DNA from: Methanobrevibacter ruminantium M1
GTDB taxonomy: Archaea; Methanobacteriota; Methanobacteria; Methanobacteriales; Methanobacteriaceae
Direction of reading: 5' to 3'
Assembly: GCF_000024185.1 (NCBI RefSeq)
Contig: NC_013790.1
Span: 1,759,501 to 1,823,500, forward strand
Length of the DNA stretch: 64,000 nt
Shown: positions 1 to 8,640 of the stretch, piece after piece
Layout: every line of letters starts with the position of its first letter
Position numbering within the stretch: position 1 is the first letter of the stretch
Notes under the pieces: model-generated
The model's database searches: none
What the model saw: only the letters and a program-made list of their open reading frames with translations
What the model was told of the DNA's origin: nothing
Program-made: the position numbers and the translations under genes

Positions 1-712
1 CCAAGAGATTCTCATCCTTAAGGAGGCCTTCCCTAATTGCAAGGTATTGAACCGGCAGGAGATATTGGTTATCCTTGAGGAGAACATCCCTAAATTCCTT
101 TGGAACCTTAAGACGCTTCATTGCGATTTTAGGTATCTTATCCTCATGAACCTTTATGGTGTCAAATAAAGTCAAGTCTGTATGGGCGAGAGGGTCAAAT
201 CTTGGTGAAAGCATCTCTAAAACATCATCCAAGCTGCCAGTCTTTTCAAGGACCTTCTTGAAGTTTCTAAATACCTTCTTGTCATATCCCCTAAGCTGAA
301 GCTCTCTCTTGATTGTCTCTTCGGCACAGGATTTGCAGATGAGCTGATCATGATAGTTATATGAAAAATCTGAGTTTATAATGGTCACATATCCTTCATA
401 ACTACAATGCTGACAGATGTTTGTAAATCTGACCTTGACATTGTTCTTTTCAAGGAATGCCTCCATTTCATCATCTTTTTGTGCCAAGAAAACAGCTTGA
501 GATCTTAATAAATTGATCGCCTTAGAAGGAGCAAGAGGCTTTTCTTCCTTATCGCTTTTAATTAGAAAACGCTTGATTGATAATCCGTCCTCCCCTTCCA
601 TAAAGCGGAGAATGCCTACAAACTCAGCCTGCCTTTTTGTATTAAGAGCTCCTTTAGGACTTCCAATAGGATATATTTCCCAAGATTTCTTTCTTTTGTT
701 TAAAACTATCAT
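1..712 (-). CDS. DEAD/DEAH-box helicase, DUF5814-type N-terminal part (partial)
   Basis: The reading frame starts at an ATG at 712 and stays open to the left edge, so about 237 N-terminal residues are visible. A four-Cys zinc-binding pattern is present (CQHC, then CKSC some 25 residues later). The visible part ends with a sequence of the form VPKEF-LLPVQ-LAIREGLL. That matches the Q-motif region just before Walker A in superfamily 2 helicases. Methanogens have a helicase with this kind of N-terminal extension (DUF5814), probably acting in DNA or RNA metabolism. No helicase motif proper lies inside the window, so the enzyme class rests on the N-terminal resemblance. The gene is divergent from the reductase at 976. 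Confidence 0.7.
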   Translation of the reverse strand, partial: MIVLNKRKKSWEIYPIGSPKGALNTKRQAEFVGILRFMEGEDGLSIKRFLIKSDKEEKPLAPSKAINLLRSQAVFLAQKDDEMEAFLEKNNVKVRFTNICQHCSYEGYVTIINSDFSYNYHDQLICKSCAEETIKRELQLRGYDKKVFRNFKKVLEKTGSLDDVLEMLSPRFDPLAHTDLTLFDTIKVHEDKIPKIAMKRLKVPKEFRDVLLKDNQYLLPVQYLAIREGLLKDENLL

Positions 713-908
713 TAGTTTATAATTATATTTTTAATAGTTTAAAAAGATTAAGATTAAAATTGTTTTAATCCTCGAAATAAAAATTTTTAGAGATTTTTAT
801 ATATAATTCAAGTAATTTTTAAATTAGAAGAAAAAAAAGAAAAAATACATTTAATTATTTATAATAAAATCGATATAACAAATAATGTATTAAAAAAAAT
901 AACAAAAA

Positions 909-965
909 GAACTTAATTTCAAGAAAAAACTAACTTAATTTCAAGAAAAAACTAACTTAATTCAA
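909..965 (+). repeat. Short direct repeats ahead of the reductase gene
   Basis: Three imperfect copies of AACTTAATTTCAAGAAAAAA (about 22 bp spacing) lie directly upstream of the next gene. The last copy changes into the gene's ribosome-binding site (GAGGA). The remainder of 713-908 is AT-rich sequence in which I see no gene. Confidence 0.7.
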
Positions 966-975
966 GAGGAATAAA

Positions 976-1944
976 ATGAACATACTAATCAATGGAACTG
1001 GAGCTATCGGAATAGGGCTTGGAGCATCTATGATTTCACAAGGTGCAAATGTATCTTTCTTTGCAAGGGAAGAGACTGCAAATGCAATAAGGAAAAACGG
1101 AATTAAAAGAACAGGCATATTCAATCACTATTCATTTGGTCCAGAATCATTTAAAGTCTACACAGATTACAAGGATATTCCAGATAATGAGTTTGACTTT
1201 GTCCTTGTATCAAGCAAAACAATAGCTAATGACGATATAAGCAGAAAGCTAAACGAACACAAGTCCATCTTAAAAGAGGATGCTAAAATAATCATATTTC
1301 AAAACGGCTTTGCAAATGACGAACCATACTTAAGATTCTTTCCAAAGGAACAGGTCTACTGTGCAAGAGTCATTACAGGGTTTAAACGCCCAGAAAGATA
1401 CATCAGCGAAGTCACTGTCCATACAGAACCTATATTGCTTGGTTCTCTTCAAAAGGATGATGACGGCGAGTTCATTGACAGCCGCCCAGTCTCAATCATT
1501 TCAAAGATGATCAACGATTCAGGAATTCCATCTGAAACCACTGAAGAACTGGATAAGTTCCTATGGGCTAAAATGCTTTATAACTGCTCCCTTAATCCTC
1601 TTGGTGCCATATTGAATGGGAATTATGGAAAACTGATGGAAAATGAATATTCCGTTAAAATAATGAATGAGCTTATTGATGAAATATTTGAAGTAATCAA
1701 GGCATCAGGATACAGAACCAATTGGGACAGCCCAGAGGAGTATAGGGAAGTCTTCTATTCAAAGCTTGTTCCAGACACTTATAATCACAGGTCTTCCACA
1801 TTACAAGACATTTCCAAAAGGCAAAAGACAGAAATCGATACATTAAATGGAAAGGTCATTGAACTTGGAGAGAAATATGGTGTTGATGTAAGTGTGAATA
1901 AGACAATTTATAATATTATTAAAACAATAGAGTCTGAATTTTAA
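976..1944 (+). CDS. Ketopantoate reductase family protein (ApbA/PanE)
   Basis: This 322-residue protein has the N-terminal Rossmann fingerprint NGTGAIGIGLG for NADP binding (residues 6-16). A C-terminal WAKMLYNCSLNPLGA block carries the family's catalytic Lys and Asn. Family members reduce 2-dehydropantoate to pantoate with NADPH in coenzyme A synthesis. Length and both domains fit the family. Several paralogues exist in archaea, so the exact substrate is not certain. The start is supported by GAGGA eight bases upstream. A hairpin with a T-tract follows the stop. Confidence 0.85.
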   Translation: MNILINGTGAIGIGLGASMISQGANVSFFAREETANAIRKNGIKRTGIFNHYSFGPESFKVYTDYKDIPDNEFDFVLVSSKTIANDDISRKLNEHKSILKEDAKIIIFQNGFANDEPYLRFFPKEQVYCARVITGFKRPERYISEVTVHTEPILLGSLQKDDDGEFIDSRPVSIISKMINDSGIPSETTEELDKFLWAKMLYNCSLNPLGAILNGNYGKLMENEYSVKIMNELIDEIFEVIKASGYRTNWDSPEEYREVFYSKLVPDTYNHRSSTLQDISKRQKTEIDTLNGKVIELGEKYGVDVSVNKTIYNIIKTIESEF

Positions 1945-1988
1945 TTTAATTTGAGTTTAAATTAAATCAGCTCTTTTTTTCTTTTTTT
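1945..1988 (+). terminator. Intrinsic-type terminator after the reductase
   Basis: An 8-bp stem (TTTAATTT 1945-1952 with AAATTAAA 1959-1966) begins just after the stop codon. It is followed by a pyrimidine tract rich in T (1971-1988). Confidence 0.6.
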
Positions 1989-2042
1989 AAGCTTAAATAG
2001 CAATCCATTAAATAAAACTCCACATCACTTATTTCACTATTT

Positions 2043-2132
2043 TAATGATTATAATAGAAAATGCTAATTGAAAAGCTTAAATTCCCACATTAATGATTAT
2101 AATGGAAAATGCTAGTTAAAAAGCTTAAATTC
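2043..2132 (-). repeat. Direct duplication of the 3' end of the zinc-ribbon gene
   Basis: About 41 bp at 2092-2132, which holds the last codons of the neighbouring gene, is repeated with few changes at 2044-2083, outside the gene. It is one of several duplications in this window that include a gene's final codons. Confidence 0.75.
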
Positions 2133-2837
2133 TCAAAAGTGGAAGGATCGCTAGAGCTTGGAATGTTAATAAAGTAGCCATAATACTCTCCTTTGCTATT
2201 GAAGAAGATATAAGCGTTTCCATCCTCATCTACATCACTATTATATACCCAATCGCTAGATGGAGTATTATAATCCACCTTATACAGACTGACTATATAC
2301 CAAGAGCCATTGTCAAGTTCTATCTCATAGGCCTCATAGCCTGAAATCGTAAAATTCTCATAGGATTCTAATGTGGAATAATTGGAATCCACCATTTTAG
2401 ATTTGCCTTCTCCGCTTAAATAAGTGCCGTTTTCAATATCTATGGTAAAATGAGAAGTCTGATTTTGAATAATTAGATTATTGTCACTGTTATCATTGCT
2501 GTTTGTCAATCCAGGGAACAATCCATAAAAAAGAACTATCAAAATTAAGATAACACAGATTGTAGTGACTATTATCATTAGAGAACTAGATCCATTGGAT
2601 TTGGATTTTTCTTTGCTTTTAGAGGTTTTTGAACTAGAATTATTAGAATTAAAACTAGAACTAGAATTAGAATGGGGATTATTGCTTTGAGAATCATGAT
2701 AATTAGAATTCGCATTGTTTTGAAAATCTGTCCTAATATAATTTGGATCAGGCTCTATCGCCCTTAGTCCACATTTAGGACAGAACTTTTCACTATACCT
2801 TTATCTCATTTCCGCAATTATGACAGTATTTTACCAT
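2090..2837 (-). pseudogene. Zinc-ribbon, membrane-anchored protein with a frameshift
   Basis: The natural start is the ATG at 2837 with an N-terminal zinc ribbon (MVKYCHNCGNEIK), but that frame stops at 2793-2795. The sequence carries on in another frame as YSEKFCPKCG, which is the second half of the same ribbon. A Ser/Asn-rich linker follows, then one membrane helix (about 2510-2578) and an extracytoplasmic domain of about 130 residues. Skipping one base near 2798 restores one protein of about 247 residues. The 3' part alone could start at an ATG at 2578, but I see no ribosome site there. It is a pseudogene, a sequencing error or a +1 frameshift. The function is unknown; zinc-ribbon plus one-helix proteins are common in Methanobrevibacter. 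Confidence 0.75.
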
Positions 2838-3147
2838 AAAAACCCCTTACATATTTAATAAATTAAATACTATTTAAAGATTTGCCACTTGGATTTAATA
2901 TATTTATTTATTTGATTTTTATAAAACCATTAGTGAAAGAATGATTAGTGATGAAAAGAATGAAAATAGCTTTTGTAACTAGATTAGAAAAATAGATAAA
3001 ATAATAATTGTTAAACAACAAGATAAAGGATCTAAAAATAAGAAAAATAGATAAAATAATAAGTGTTAAAAACAAGAAAAGCTATAAAAAATAAGAAAAA
3101 TAGATTTAAAGAAAAAATTATGAATGATTTAAAAAAAGTAAAAAAGA
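2838..3147. other. Intergenic, low-complexity repeats
   Basis: AT-rich DNA with about three imperfect copies of an AAGAAAAATAGATAAAATAA-type unit (2984-3110). No gene or RNA is visible. Confidence 0.6.
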
Positions 3148-3168
3148 GAATAAGTTATAAACTTATTC
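3148..3168 (-). terminator. Terminator hairpin overlapping the DUF5654 stop codon
   Basis: GAATAAGTT (3148-3156) pairs with AACTTATTC (3160-3168) around a 3-base loop. On the minus strand it is followed by CTCTTTTTTACTTTTTTT. The stem includes the stop codon of the gene at 3163. Confidence 0.65.
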
Positions 3169-3405
3169 TTCTAATTCTACGCCCATTTTAGCTGCTATTC
3201 TAGCAAGTATAATGGTTACAACAACTGCAAGAATGGTTACAATAACAGCATAAGTAAATAATCCAGTAAGTGCGTCTCCAGGACCCATTACAGAGTCGAT
3301 TAATTTTTGAATTGCATCGTTCCATGCTAAACCTGCGACTAAACCAAATGCAGTAGTTACTAAAGTAATAATAGTTGTTATTACAGTTTTACCAACATCA
3401 GACAT
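3163..3405 (-). CDS. DUF5654 family small membrane protein
   Basis: This 80-residue protein has two hydrophobic helices (about residues 8-27 and 50-70) joined by a loop with LAWNDAIQKL. The loop resembles the conserved signature of the archaeal DUF5654 family. The family has no known function. The start is supported by AGGAGAT seven bases upstream. It stands alone, with about 400 bp of AT-rich DNA upstream and a terminator at its stop. Confidence 0.8.
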   Translation of the reverse strand: MSDVGKTVITTIITLVTTAFGLVAGLAWNDAIQKLIDSVMGPGDALTGLFTYAVIVTILAVVVTIILARIAAKMGVELEE

Positions 3406-3805
3406 AAAATATCTCCTAATAATTTTTAAAAAAAATAACTAAAAATTAGTTTTTAACTACAATATAACCCAAATTTCAAATTTCTAAAATGTTTATAGTC
3501 AAATATAAATATTACTAATTATTAGTTATTTATAATTTTGTAATTCATTATATATAAAGATATTAGTAAAATAAACTTTAATAAATTCTATAAAATAACT
3601 TTTATTAAATATTTTCAAATTTAATAATGAAATAATGAAAAATAGATAAAATATAAGAAAATCAACTAATAATATAGAATAAAAATCAAAGGATAAAATA
3701 ATAATTTCAATAAAAAAAATTTAAAAAAAAAGTATTACTCATCCATGATTTGAAAAGAGAATTAAAAAAATAAAAATTACCTATTAACTTAGAATAATAA
3801 AAGCA
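3406..3805. other. Intergenic AT-rich DNA
   Basis: I see no gene here. The region presumably carries the promoter for the small membrane protein (TATA-like tracts at about 3500-3560) and the 3' end of the trmO transcript. Confidence 0.5.
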
Positions 3806-4192
3806 CTAAGCATCTTTTATATCAAGGACTGGAGTGCCATTTAACATATCAACACCATTGAATTTGATCACATTTCCATTAATTTCCTTGACTTTTATTA
3901 TTGAAACTCCAATAGGATTTGGCCTATTAGGGGCATGGGTTGAGAACAAGCCTGTTATTGGACCGTCACCTCTAAAAGGAACCCTTTGCTTAAATCCGTT
4001 TGACTTATGGAAATAGAATATAACCATATACTCCTTGCCTGCTTTCATGTCAGACATGCTTTCCAAGTACTCTTCATTGACTATTAGCTCTGCCTCATCC
4101 TCCATGCCTTCCCTTGGGGATTTAGGCATGTTTTCAACTGTTTCATATTTGGATTTAATATATCCGATCGGCTTAAATACTATCTCTTCCAT
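3806..4192 (-). CDS. trmO: tRNA m6t6A37 methyltransferase TrmO (TsaA domain)
   Basis: This 128-residue protein is a single TsaA/UPF0066 domain. It opens with IGYIKS, has FRGDGPITGLFSTHAPNRPNPIGVS at residues 76-100 and ends near NGTPVLDIK. The APNRPNPIG block is the hallmark of the SAM-dependent TrmO family, which N6-methylates t6A37 in certain tRNAs. The C-terminus stops right after the LDIK core, so it is the short form of the family. The start has GGGATGAT upstream. Confidence 0.85.
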   Translation of the reverse strand: MEEIVFKPIGYIKSKYETVENMPKSPREGMEDEAELIVNEEYLESMSDMKAGKEYMVIFYFHKSNGFKQRVPFRGDGPITGLFSTHAPNRPNPIGVSIIKVKEINGNVIKFNGVDMLNGTPVLDIKDA

Positions 4193-4356
4193 TCTATCAT
4201 CCCAAGAACTTAGTTTCTAATTAGAGATATGGTTTCAAGACATAAATTTATATCGATTAGATGAAAAATCCAAAAAAGTTATGAAATGAATTAAGAAATT
4301 ATATCAAAAAAGAATAAAATAAGCAAATAAAGTAAAAAAAAAAGAAAAAAAAGAAT

Positions 4357-4381
4357 GTTTATCTAAATAACTTAGATAAAC
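4357..4381 (-). terminator. Hairpin between glnK and trmO
   Basis: A perfect 10-bp stem, GTTTATCTAA with TTAGATAAAC, around a 5-base loop, followed on the minus strand by a T-rich run. A second stem lies at about 4426-4457 (CAAACTTTT with AAAAGTTTG). Both are downstream of glnK and may be extra terminators. Confidence 0.5.
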
Positions 4382-4460
4382 CGTTTATATGTTTAAAAAG
4401 TTTGAAATATACAAGTTCTAGAAACATTTTGATCAAACTTTTTCTAAAAGTTTGAATAAA

Positions 4461-4503
4461 ATTTTGGTCAAGGTTTTGCGGGCCGAAGGCCCGGAAAAGC
4501 TTG
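4461..4503 (-). terminator. 3'-UTR hairpin element, copy A (glnK)
   Basis: Two bases after the glnK stop the minus strand reads CAAGC-TTTTCCGGGCC, loop TTC, GGCCCGCAAAA-CCTTG, then ACCAAAATTTT. Four other copies occur at 25284, 51901, 52838 and 55932. The outer CAAG/CTTG pair, a C:C mismatch and the trailing sequence are conserved, while the inner stem differs here (GGGCC/GGCCC). Confidence 0.75.
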
Positions 4504-4505
4504 AG

Positions 4506-4844
4506 TTATACCGCCTTAGAACCTCTCTCACCAGTTCTTATCCTAATAACTTCCTCTACATCGGATACAAAGATCTTTCCGTCTCCGATTTCACCGGTCC
4601 TTGCACTTTCAATGATTGTGTCAATAACATCTTCAAGGTCATCTTCATTTACAATCAATTCAAGGCGTGTCTTAGGAATAAGGTCAATGCAATAGTTAGA
4701 GCCCCTATATGATTCTTTAACACCTAACTGTCTTCCCCTTCCCTTTACTTCGGAGATGGTCATTCCTTCACAGCCTATTGCAAGAAGGGCTCTTTTTACA
4801 TCTTCAAACTTTTGTTGACGAAAAACCGCAACTACTCTTTTCAT
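4506..4844 (-). CDS. glnK: PII-type nitrogen regulatory protein GlnK
   Basis: This 112-residue PII protein begins MKRVVAVFRQ, has a T-loop at about residues 37-55 (with Tyr46 and Tyr51) and a nucleotide-binding RTGEIGDGKIFV at 82-93. GlnK trimers sense ATP/ADP and 2-oxoglutarate and plug the ammonium channel AmtB. It lies 79 bp downstream of amtB on the same strand, the usual operon pairing. The start has GGAGTGAT upstream. A conserved 3' hairpin follows the stop. Confidence 0.95.
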   Translation of the reverse strand: MKRVVAVFRQQKFEDVKRALLAIGCEGMTISEVKGRGRQLGVKESYRGSNYCIDLIPKTRLELIVNEDDLEDVIDTIIESARTGEIGDGKIFVSDVEEVIRIRTGERGSKAV

Positions 4845-4923
4845 TCTATCACTCCCATAATTTTTATCTAATTAAAATTATTTTTCCTTAAGCTATTTAT
4901 AATTTATAGCCAAATCCATTAAA

Positions 4924-6135
4924 CTATAATCTATAACCGGATTCCTTGTGTATTTTAGTATCAAGTCCTTCGATTTCAGTTTTCTCATCAACTCTGATTC
5001 CCATGGTCTTATCAAGGATCTTAGCAAGTATGAAGCTTATAGTGAATGCATAGACAATGGTTACAATTACACTTATTACTTGAATTGTGACTTGACCTGG
5101 ATTTCCATAGAGCAAACCTGCTGCACCTCCGACTGCTGGAACTGCAAATATACCGGTTGCAATTGCTCCCCAAATACCTGAAAGACCGTGAACTCCAAAT
5201 ACATCCAAAGCATCGTCGTAGCCGAATCTTGTCTTTAAGTAATAGATTGCAAAGTAGGATACGAATGTGGTTACAAAACCAATGACAATAGCTGCTGGAA
5301 CATCAACGAATCCTGCTGCAGGGGTGATTGCAACAAGTCCAGCCACTCCACCGGTGATTGCCCCTAACATGGTTGGCTTTCCGACTTTTACAATATCTAT
5401 AATTACCCAAGTGATAAGTGCTGTTGCAGCTGCAACGTTTGATACAAGGATAGCTGATGCTGCAAGTCCGTTAGCTGCAAGGGCAGATCCTCCGTTGAAT
5501 CCCATCCATCCGAACCAAAGGAATCCTGCACCGAGAACTGAATATCCTAAGTTGTGTGGCAAAAGGGAAGTGTCTTTTCTTCTTCCGAGAACAAGGGCCA
5601 ATGCAAGAGCTGTTACACCAGAGTTAATATGTACAACTGTACCTCCTGCAAAGTCCAGGGAACCCATCTGCATAAGGAATCCTCCTCCCCATACCCAGTG
5701 GGCAATCGGTACATAAACAAGGGTGACCCAAGCAATGATGAAGACTATCCATGCTGAGACCTTCATCCTTCCGACGATTGAACCTGAGATAAGGGCCGCT
5801 GTAAGACCGGCAAAGGTTAATTGGAACACAATAAACAATATTGTAGGGATGGTTCCTGTAAGATCTTCAATTCCGATTCCGCTCATGAAGAAATGAGCAG
5901 GTTGAGCTATCAAACCGCTTATACTGACATCTCCAAAGGCAAATGGGTATCCATATACAACCCATATTATGCTTGCTATGGAAAATGCAATAAAAGTCAG
6001 AAACATTGTATTTAAGACATTTTTACGTTTTGTTAAACCACTATAAAAGAAAGCTACTTCAGGGATGCTCATTAAAAGAACAAGGATTGTTGCAATGAGC
6101 ACCCATGCAGTATCTCCTGCACTAAGTACTACCAT
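4924..6135 (-). CDS. amtB: Ammonium transporter Amt
   Basis: This 403-residue protein has about 11 membrane helices. It carries the pore histidine motifs AHWVWGGG (about residue 145) and [10 protein letters not shown] (about residue 315), and the FYSGL and [16 protein letters not shown] blocks of Amt/Rh channels. It imports ammonium into the cell. With glnK downstream it forms a nitrogen-responsive operon. I took the ATG reading [11 protein letters not shown], which matches the family N-terminus. A TATA-like sequence lies about 35 bp upstream, but the clear regulated promoter lies much farther up, at about 6685-6753. Confidence 0.95.
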   Translation of the reverse strand: MVVLSAGDTAWVLIATILVLLMSIPEVAFFYSGLTKRKNVLNTMFLTFIAFSIASIIWVVYGYPFAFGDVSISGLIAQPAHFFMSGIGIEDLTGTIPTILFIVFQLTFAGLTAALISGSIVGRMKVSAWIVFIIAWVTLVYVPIAHWVWGGGFLMQMGSLDFAGGTVVHINSGVTALALALVLGRRKDTSLLPHNLGYSVLGAGFLWFGWMGFNGGSALAANGLAASAILVSNVAAATALITWVIIDIVKVGKPTMLGAITGGVAGLVAITPAAGFVDVPAAIVIGFVTTFVSYFAIYYLKTRFGYDDALDVFGVHGLSGIWGAIATGIFAVPAVGGAAGLLYGNPGQVTIQVISVIVTIVYAFTISFILAKILDKTMGIRVDEKTEIEGLDTKIHKESGYRL

Positions 6136-6684
6136 ATTATCATTTTCTCATATAATCAATTAAAAAACTATAAATTTAAATTTTAATATTTTTCTCATAA
6201 ATCAATAAAAACTTAGAAATTTAAATTTTAAACTTTGTTTTAAGTAAATAAATATTTTTTATAATTTGTTCATTTTTTCTAAATTTCAATAATCTAGAAT
6301 ATACATTTTCAATTTCAATCTAAAAGATCATGAAAAGCAACTATTTTTCAGTTTTATTGAGATTAAATATTTGTGATTTATAAGTTAAATTTTAAGGATT
6401 AATTTATTTTCAATAGCTGCCTTTCATGAGGATTAGATTTTAAAATCTAATTTCTATAGGCATTTTCATATTTTTAATTTTATTCAAAAATTTATTTTAT
6501 TTCAATAAATAATCAAAAATTTTATTTATTTCAATAAATGAACTAATGAAAAGTTTGTTAAAAAACACCTAAATTTTTTTATTAATATCTTTAATTTTAG
6601 ACATTCTTTTAAAAAGACAAGCCTTAAATAAAGAGATTGATTTTTAAAAGAACTTTAATTTTACCTGATATTAAGTATTTGTCT
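6136..6684 (-). ncRNA. Candidate long leader or small RNA upstream of amtB
   Basis: The 550 bp between amtB and the NrpR-type promoter contain no credible ORF. At 6418-6462 a nested inverted repeat occurs: TGCC with GGCA outside, and the perfect 20-mer palindrome ATTAGATTTTAAAATCTAAT inside (6432-6451). A transcript from about 6715 would carry it, either as the amtB-glnK leader or as a separate nitrogen-regulated small RNA. I cannot define a 3' end. Confidence 0.3.
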
Positions 6685-6753
6685 TATGTCGGAAAACGGC
6701 TTCCGACTTCCGACATATAGTATTTAGTTTCTAATCATATATAAACCTTTTGG
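6685..6753 (-). promoter_or_regulatory. NrpR-type operator with archaeal promoter
   Basis: The minus strand has BRE CCAAAAGG (6753-6746) and TATA TTTATATAT (6745-6737). The predicted start near 6715 falls inside a palindrome. Its core is GTCGGAA-N6-TTCCGAC (6688-6707), which contains GGAA-N6-TTCC, the operator of the methanogen nitrogen repressor NrpR. A further TATGTCGGAA arm lies at 6708-6717 on the minus strand. The position over the start site fits repression in ammonium. The first gene downstream is amtB, 580 bp away. Confidence 0.7.
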
Positions 6754-7089
6754 AAAAATGGATAAGAATAAGCAAAATACCAAATTGAGCAAAAATAAAC
6801 AATTAATCTTAAAAATGAATAAAAAATAGACAATTTAGAAAAATAAGAATAATATTGATTAAGTTAATTAAATAAAAAATAACTAAAATCACCATAATAT
6901 ATAAATACTAATTAATATTAAAATTATAATTGTATTATTGATATACAAGAAATATTAATAAAAAAATAAAATTTTAATTGATTATTGATATGAACAATTT
7001 AAAAATAATCAAATAACTAATCAAATATCGATATACAACAAATATTAACTAGAGTATTTTTAAATAAATTAAAATTTATAGGTGGAAAC
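6754..7089. other. Intergenic AT-rich DNA
   Basis: No gene is visible. It should hold the promoter for the secreted protein at 7090. Confidence 0.5.
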
Positions 7090-7509
7090 TTGAAATCAGA
7101 TAAACGGGCTAAATTTGCCATATTCTTCTCAATTGCAATCCTTGCCTTGGGACTGAGCAATATTGCAGCTGTATGGACTGGAGACTTGATAAGCGGTTCA
7201 CTTCCGGTAATCAATGAAACAGATAAGTTGATTGCCTTGGACAATGACAATTTCTCTCCAGCAAGTTTGAATACAGTTTATGAAGAAAAAAAGGTTGTAG
7301 AAGTAGTTAATGACACATCTGATGCAAACGATACTGATTCCACTCCGAACAATGCAGATTCCAATACGGAAAGTGATGATACATCAAATTCAAACAATAA
7401 TAACAATAATCAAAACAGCAATGGCAACGGCAATCAAAATACAAATCCAAATAACAATGCCGAGCCTAGCTCTGGAGGATCTGCAGGTCAGACAGAAACA
7501 GAGGAATAG
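7090..7509 (+). CDS. Asn-rich, membrane-anchored secreted protein
   Basis: The frame starts with TTG, five bases after a GGTGG ribosome site, and encodes 139 residues. A basic N-terminus (MKSDKRAK) precedes one hydrophobic helix (about residues 8-30), which is a signal anchor. About 45 ordered residues follow, then a low-complexity Asn/Ser/Asp/Thr tail with long Asn runs (residues 75-139). I do not recognise a family. Such short anchors with Asn-rich tails are typical of Methanobrevibacter surface proteins. Confidence 0.65.
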   Translation: MKSDKRAKFAIFFSIAILALGLSNIAAVWTGDLISGSLPVINETDKLIALDNDNFSPASLNTVYEEKKVVEVVNDTSDANDTDSTPNNADSNTESDDTSNSNNNNNNQNSNGNGNQNTNPNNNAEPSSGGSAGQTETEE

Positions 7510-7802
7510 CTATCAAAAACCATTTAATTAAAGAAATAATTTTAATTAAGAAATACTTCTTTTAATATTTCCTTTTTTATATTTATAAACTTTTCAAACA
7601 CCCATTACTTTTTTTATAATTTTTAAATCAAAAAAGAGTAAAAAGAGTATGGAAAATTTAATCATTTTAATAATAACGAATAAATTAATTCAGTTAATTA
7701 GAATATGGCATGAATAATCACTTATCAAACCATATTCGTTTAACTAAATAACTATGATATAAATCATAATAATACTTAAAAACTTTGTATAAAGGTGAAA
7801 CA

Positions 7803-8372
7803 ATGGAAGAAAATAAAAAATTCGCTCAAAAGGTAAAAGACATTAGAGAAAGACAACAAATGAGTATTGAAGAACTTGCAGAAAAAAGCGGCGTAAAGCT
7901 TGAAGTGCTTCAGGCTATGGAAAACGGTGAAATCATTCCTTCACTCACTCCTCTTACAAAGATGGCAAAGGCCCTTGGAGTAAGGCTTGGAACCTTCCTT
8001 GACGATACCGAACAGCTCGGACCTGTAGTTGTAAGGGACGGCAAGATGGAAAACACCTTATACTTCTCAGGAAGGGAAGACGTCGCAAATGCAACAAATC
8101 TTGAATTCCACTCATTAGGTGCAGGCAAGCATGACAGGCATATGGATCCGTTCATGATTGACATAGACCATGACGACGAATATGAATTGTCCTCCCACGA
8201 AGGTGAAGAGTTCATCTATGTTATGGAAGGAGAGATTGAAGTGGTATATGGCCAAGACAGCATTACATTATCCAAAGGAGACAGCATATACTATGATTCA
8301 GTAGTTCCTCATCATTTACATGCAAAGGCTGAAAAGGCTAAAATATTGGCTGTTTTATACACTCCATTCTAG
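7803..8372 (+). CDS. XRE-type HTH regulator with C-terminal cupin domain
   Basis: This 189-residue protein has an N-terminal helix-turn-helix (residues 8-62, with SIEELAEKSGVKLEVLQAME) and a C-terminal cupin_2 barrel (about 115-188, HEGEEFIYVMEGEIEV then GDSIYYDSVVPHH). Proteins of this type are small-molecule-responsive repressors. I start at the ATG at 7803, preceded by AGGTGA, rather than 18 bases earlier. A small palindrome ATGAT-ATAA-ATCAT (7754-7767) in the promoter region may be its own operator. The acyl-CoA ligase downstream is a likely target. Confidence 0.85.
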   Translation: MEENKKFAQKVKDIRERQQMSIEELAEKSGVKLEVLQAMENGEIIPSLTPLTKMAKALGVRLGTFLDDTEQLGPVVVRDGKMENTLYFSGREDVANATNLEFHSLGAGKHDRHMDPFMIDIDHDDEYELSSHEGEEFIYVMEGEIEVVYGQDSITLSKGDSIYYDSVVPHHLHAKAEKAKILAVLYTPF

Positions 8373-8640
8373 ATAAAAAGAAAAGAATAGACAGAATAAA
8401 ACATTATAATATTAGAATTAGCTTTATTTAAATAAAACAAATCAGAATTAACCTTTATACAAATAAAGTATTGAAAATTACAATAATTCTAAAAATTGAA
8501 GAAGGTTAATGATAATACAAATAATATAAAAAAAAAAAAAATTAAAAAAAAAATTTTAAGAAAAAATAATTAAAAAAAATAATTATAATAATTAAAGAAA
8601 TGTTTAAAATCATTAAATCAATACTCATGGCGGTGAAAAT

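Noticed and set aside
5267-5716. A 149-codon plus-strand frame inside amtB
   Set aside because: It is antisense to a well-conserved transporter and has no start signal.
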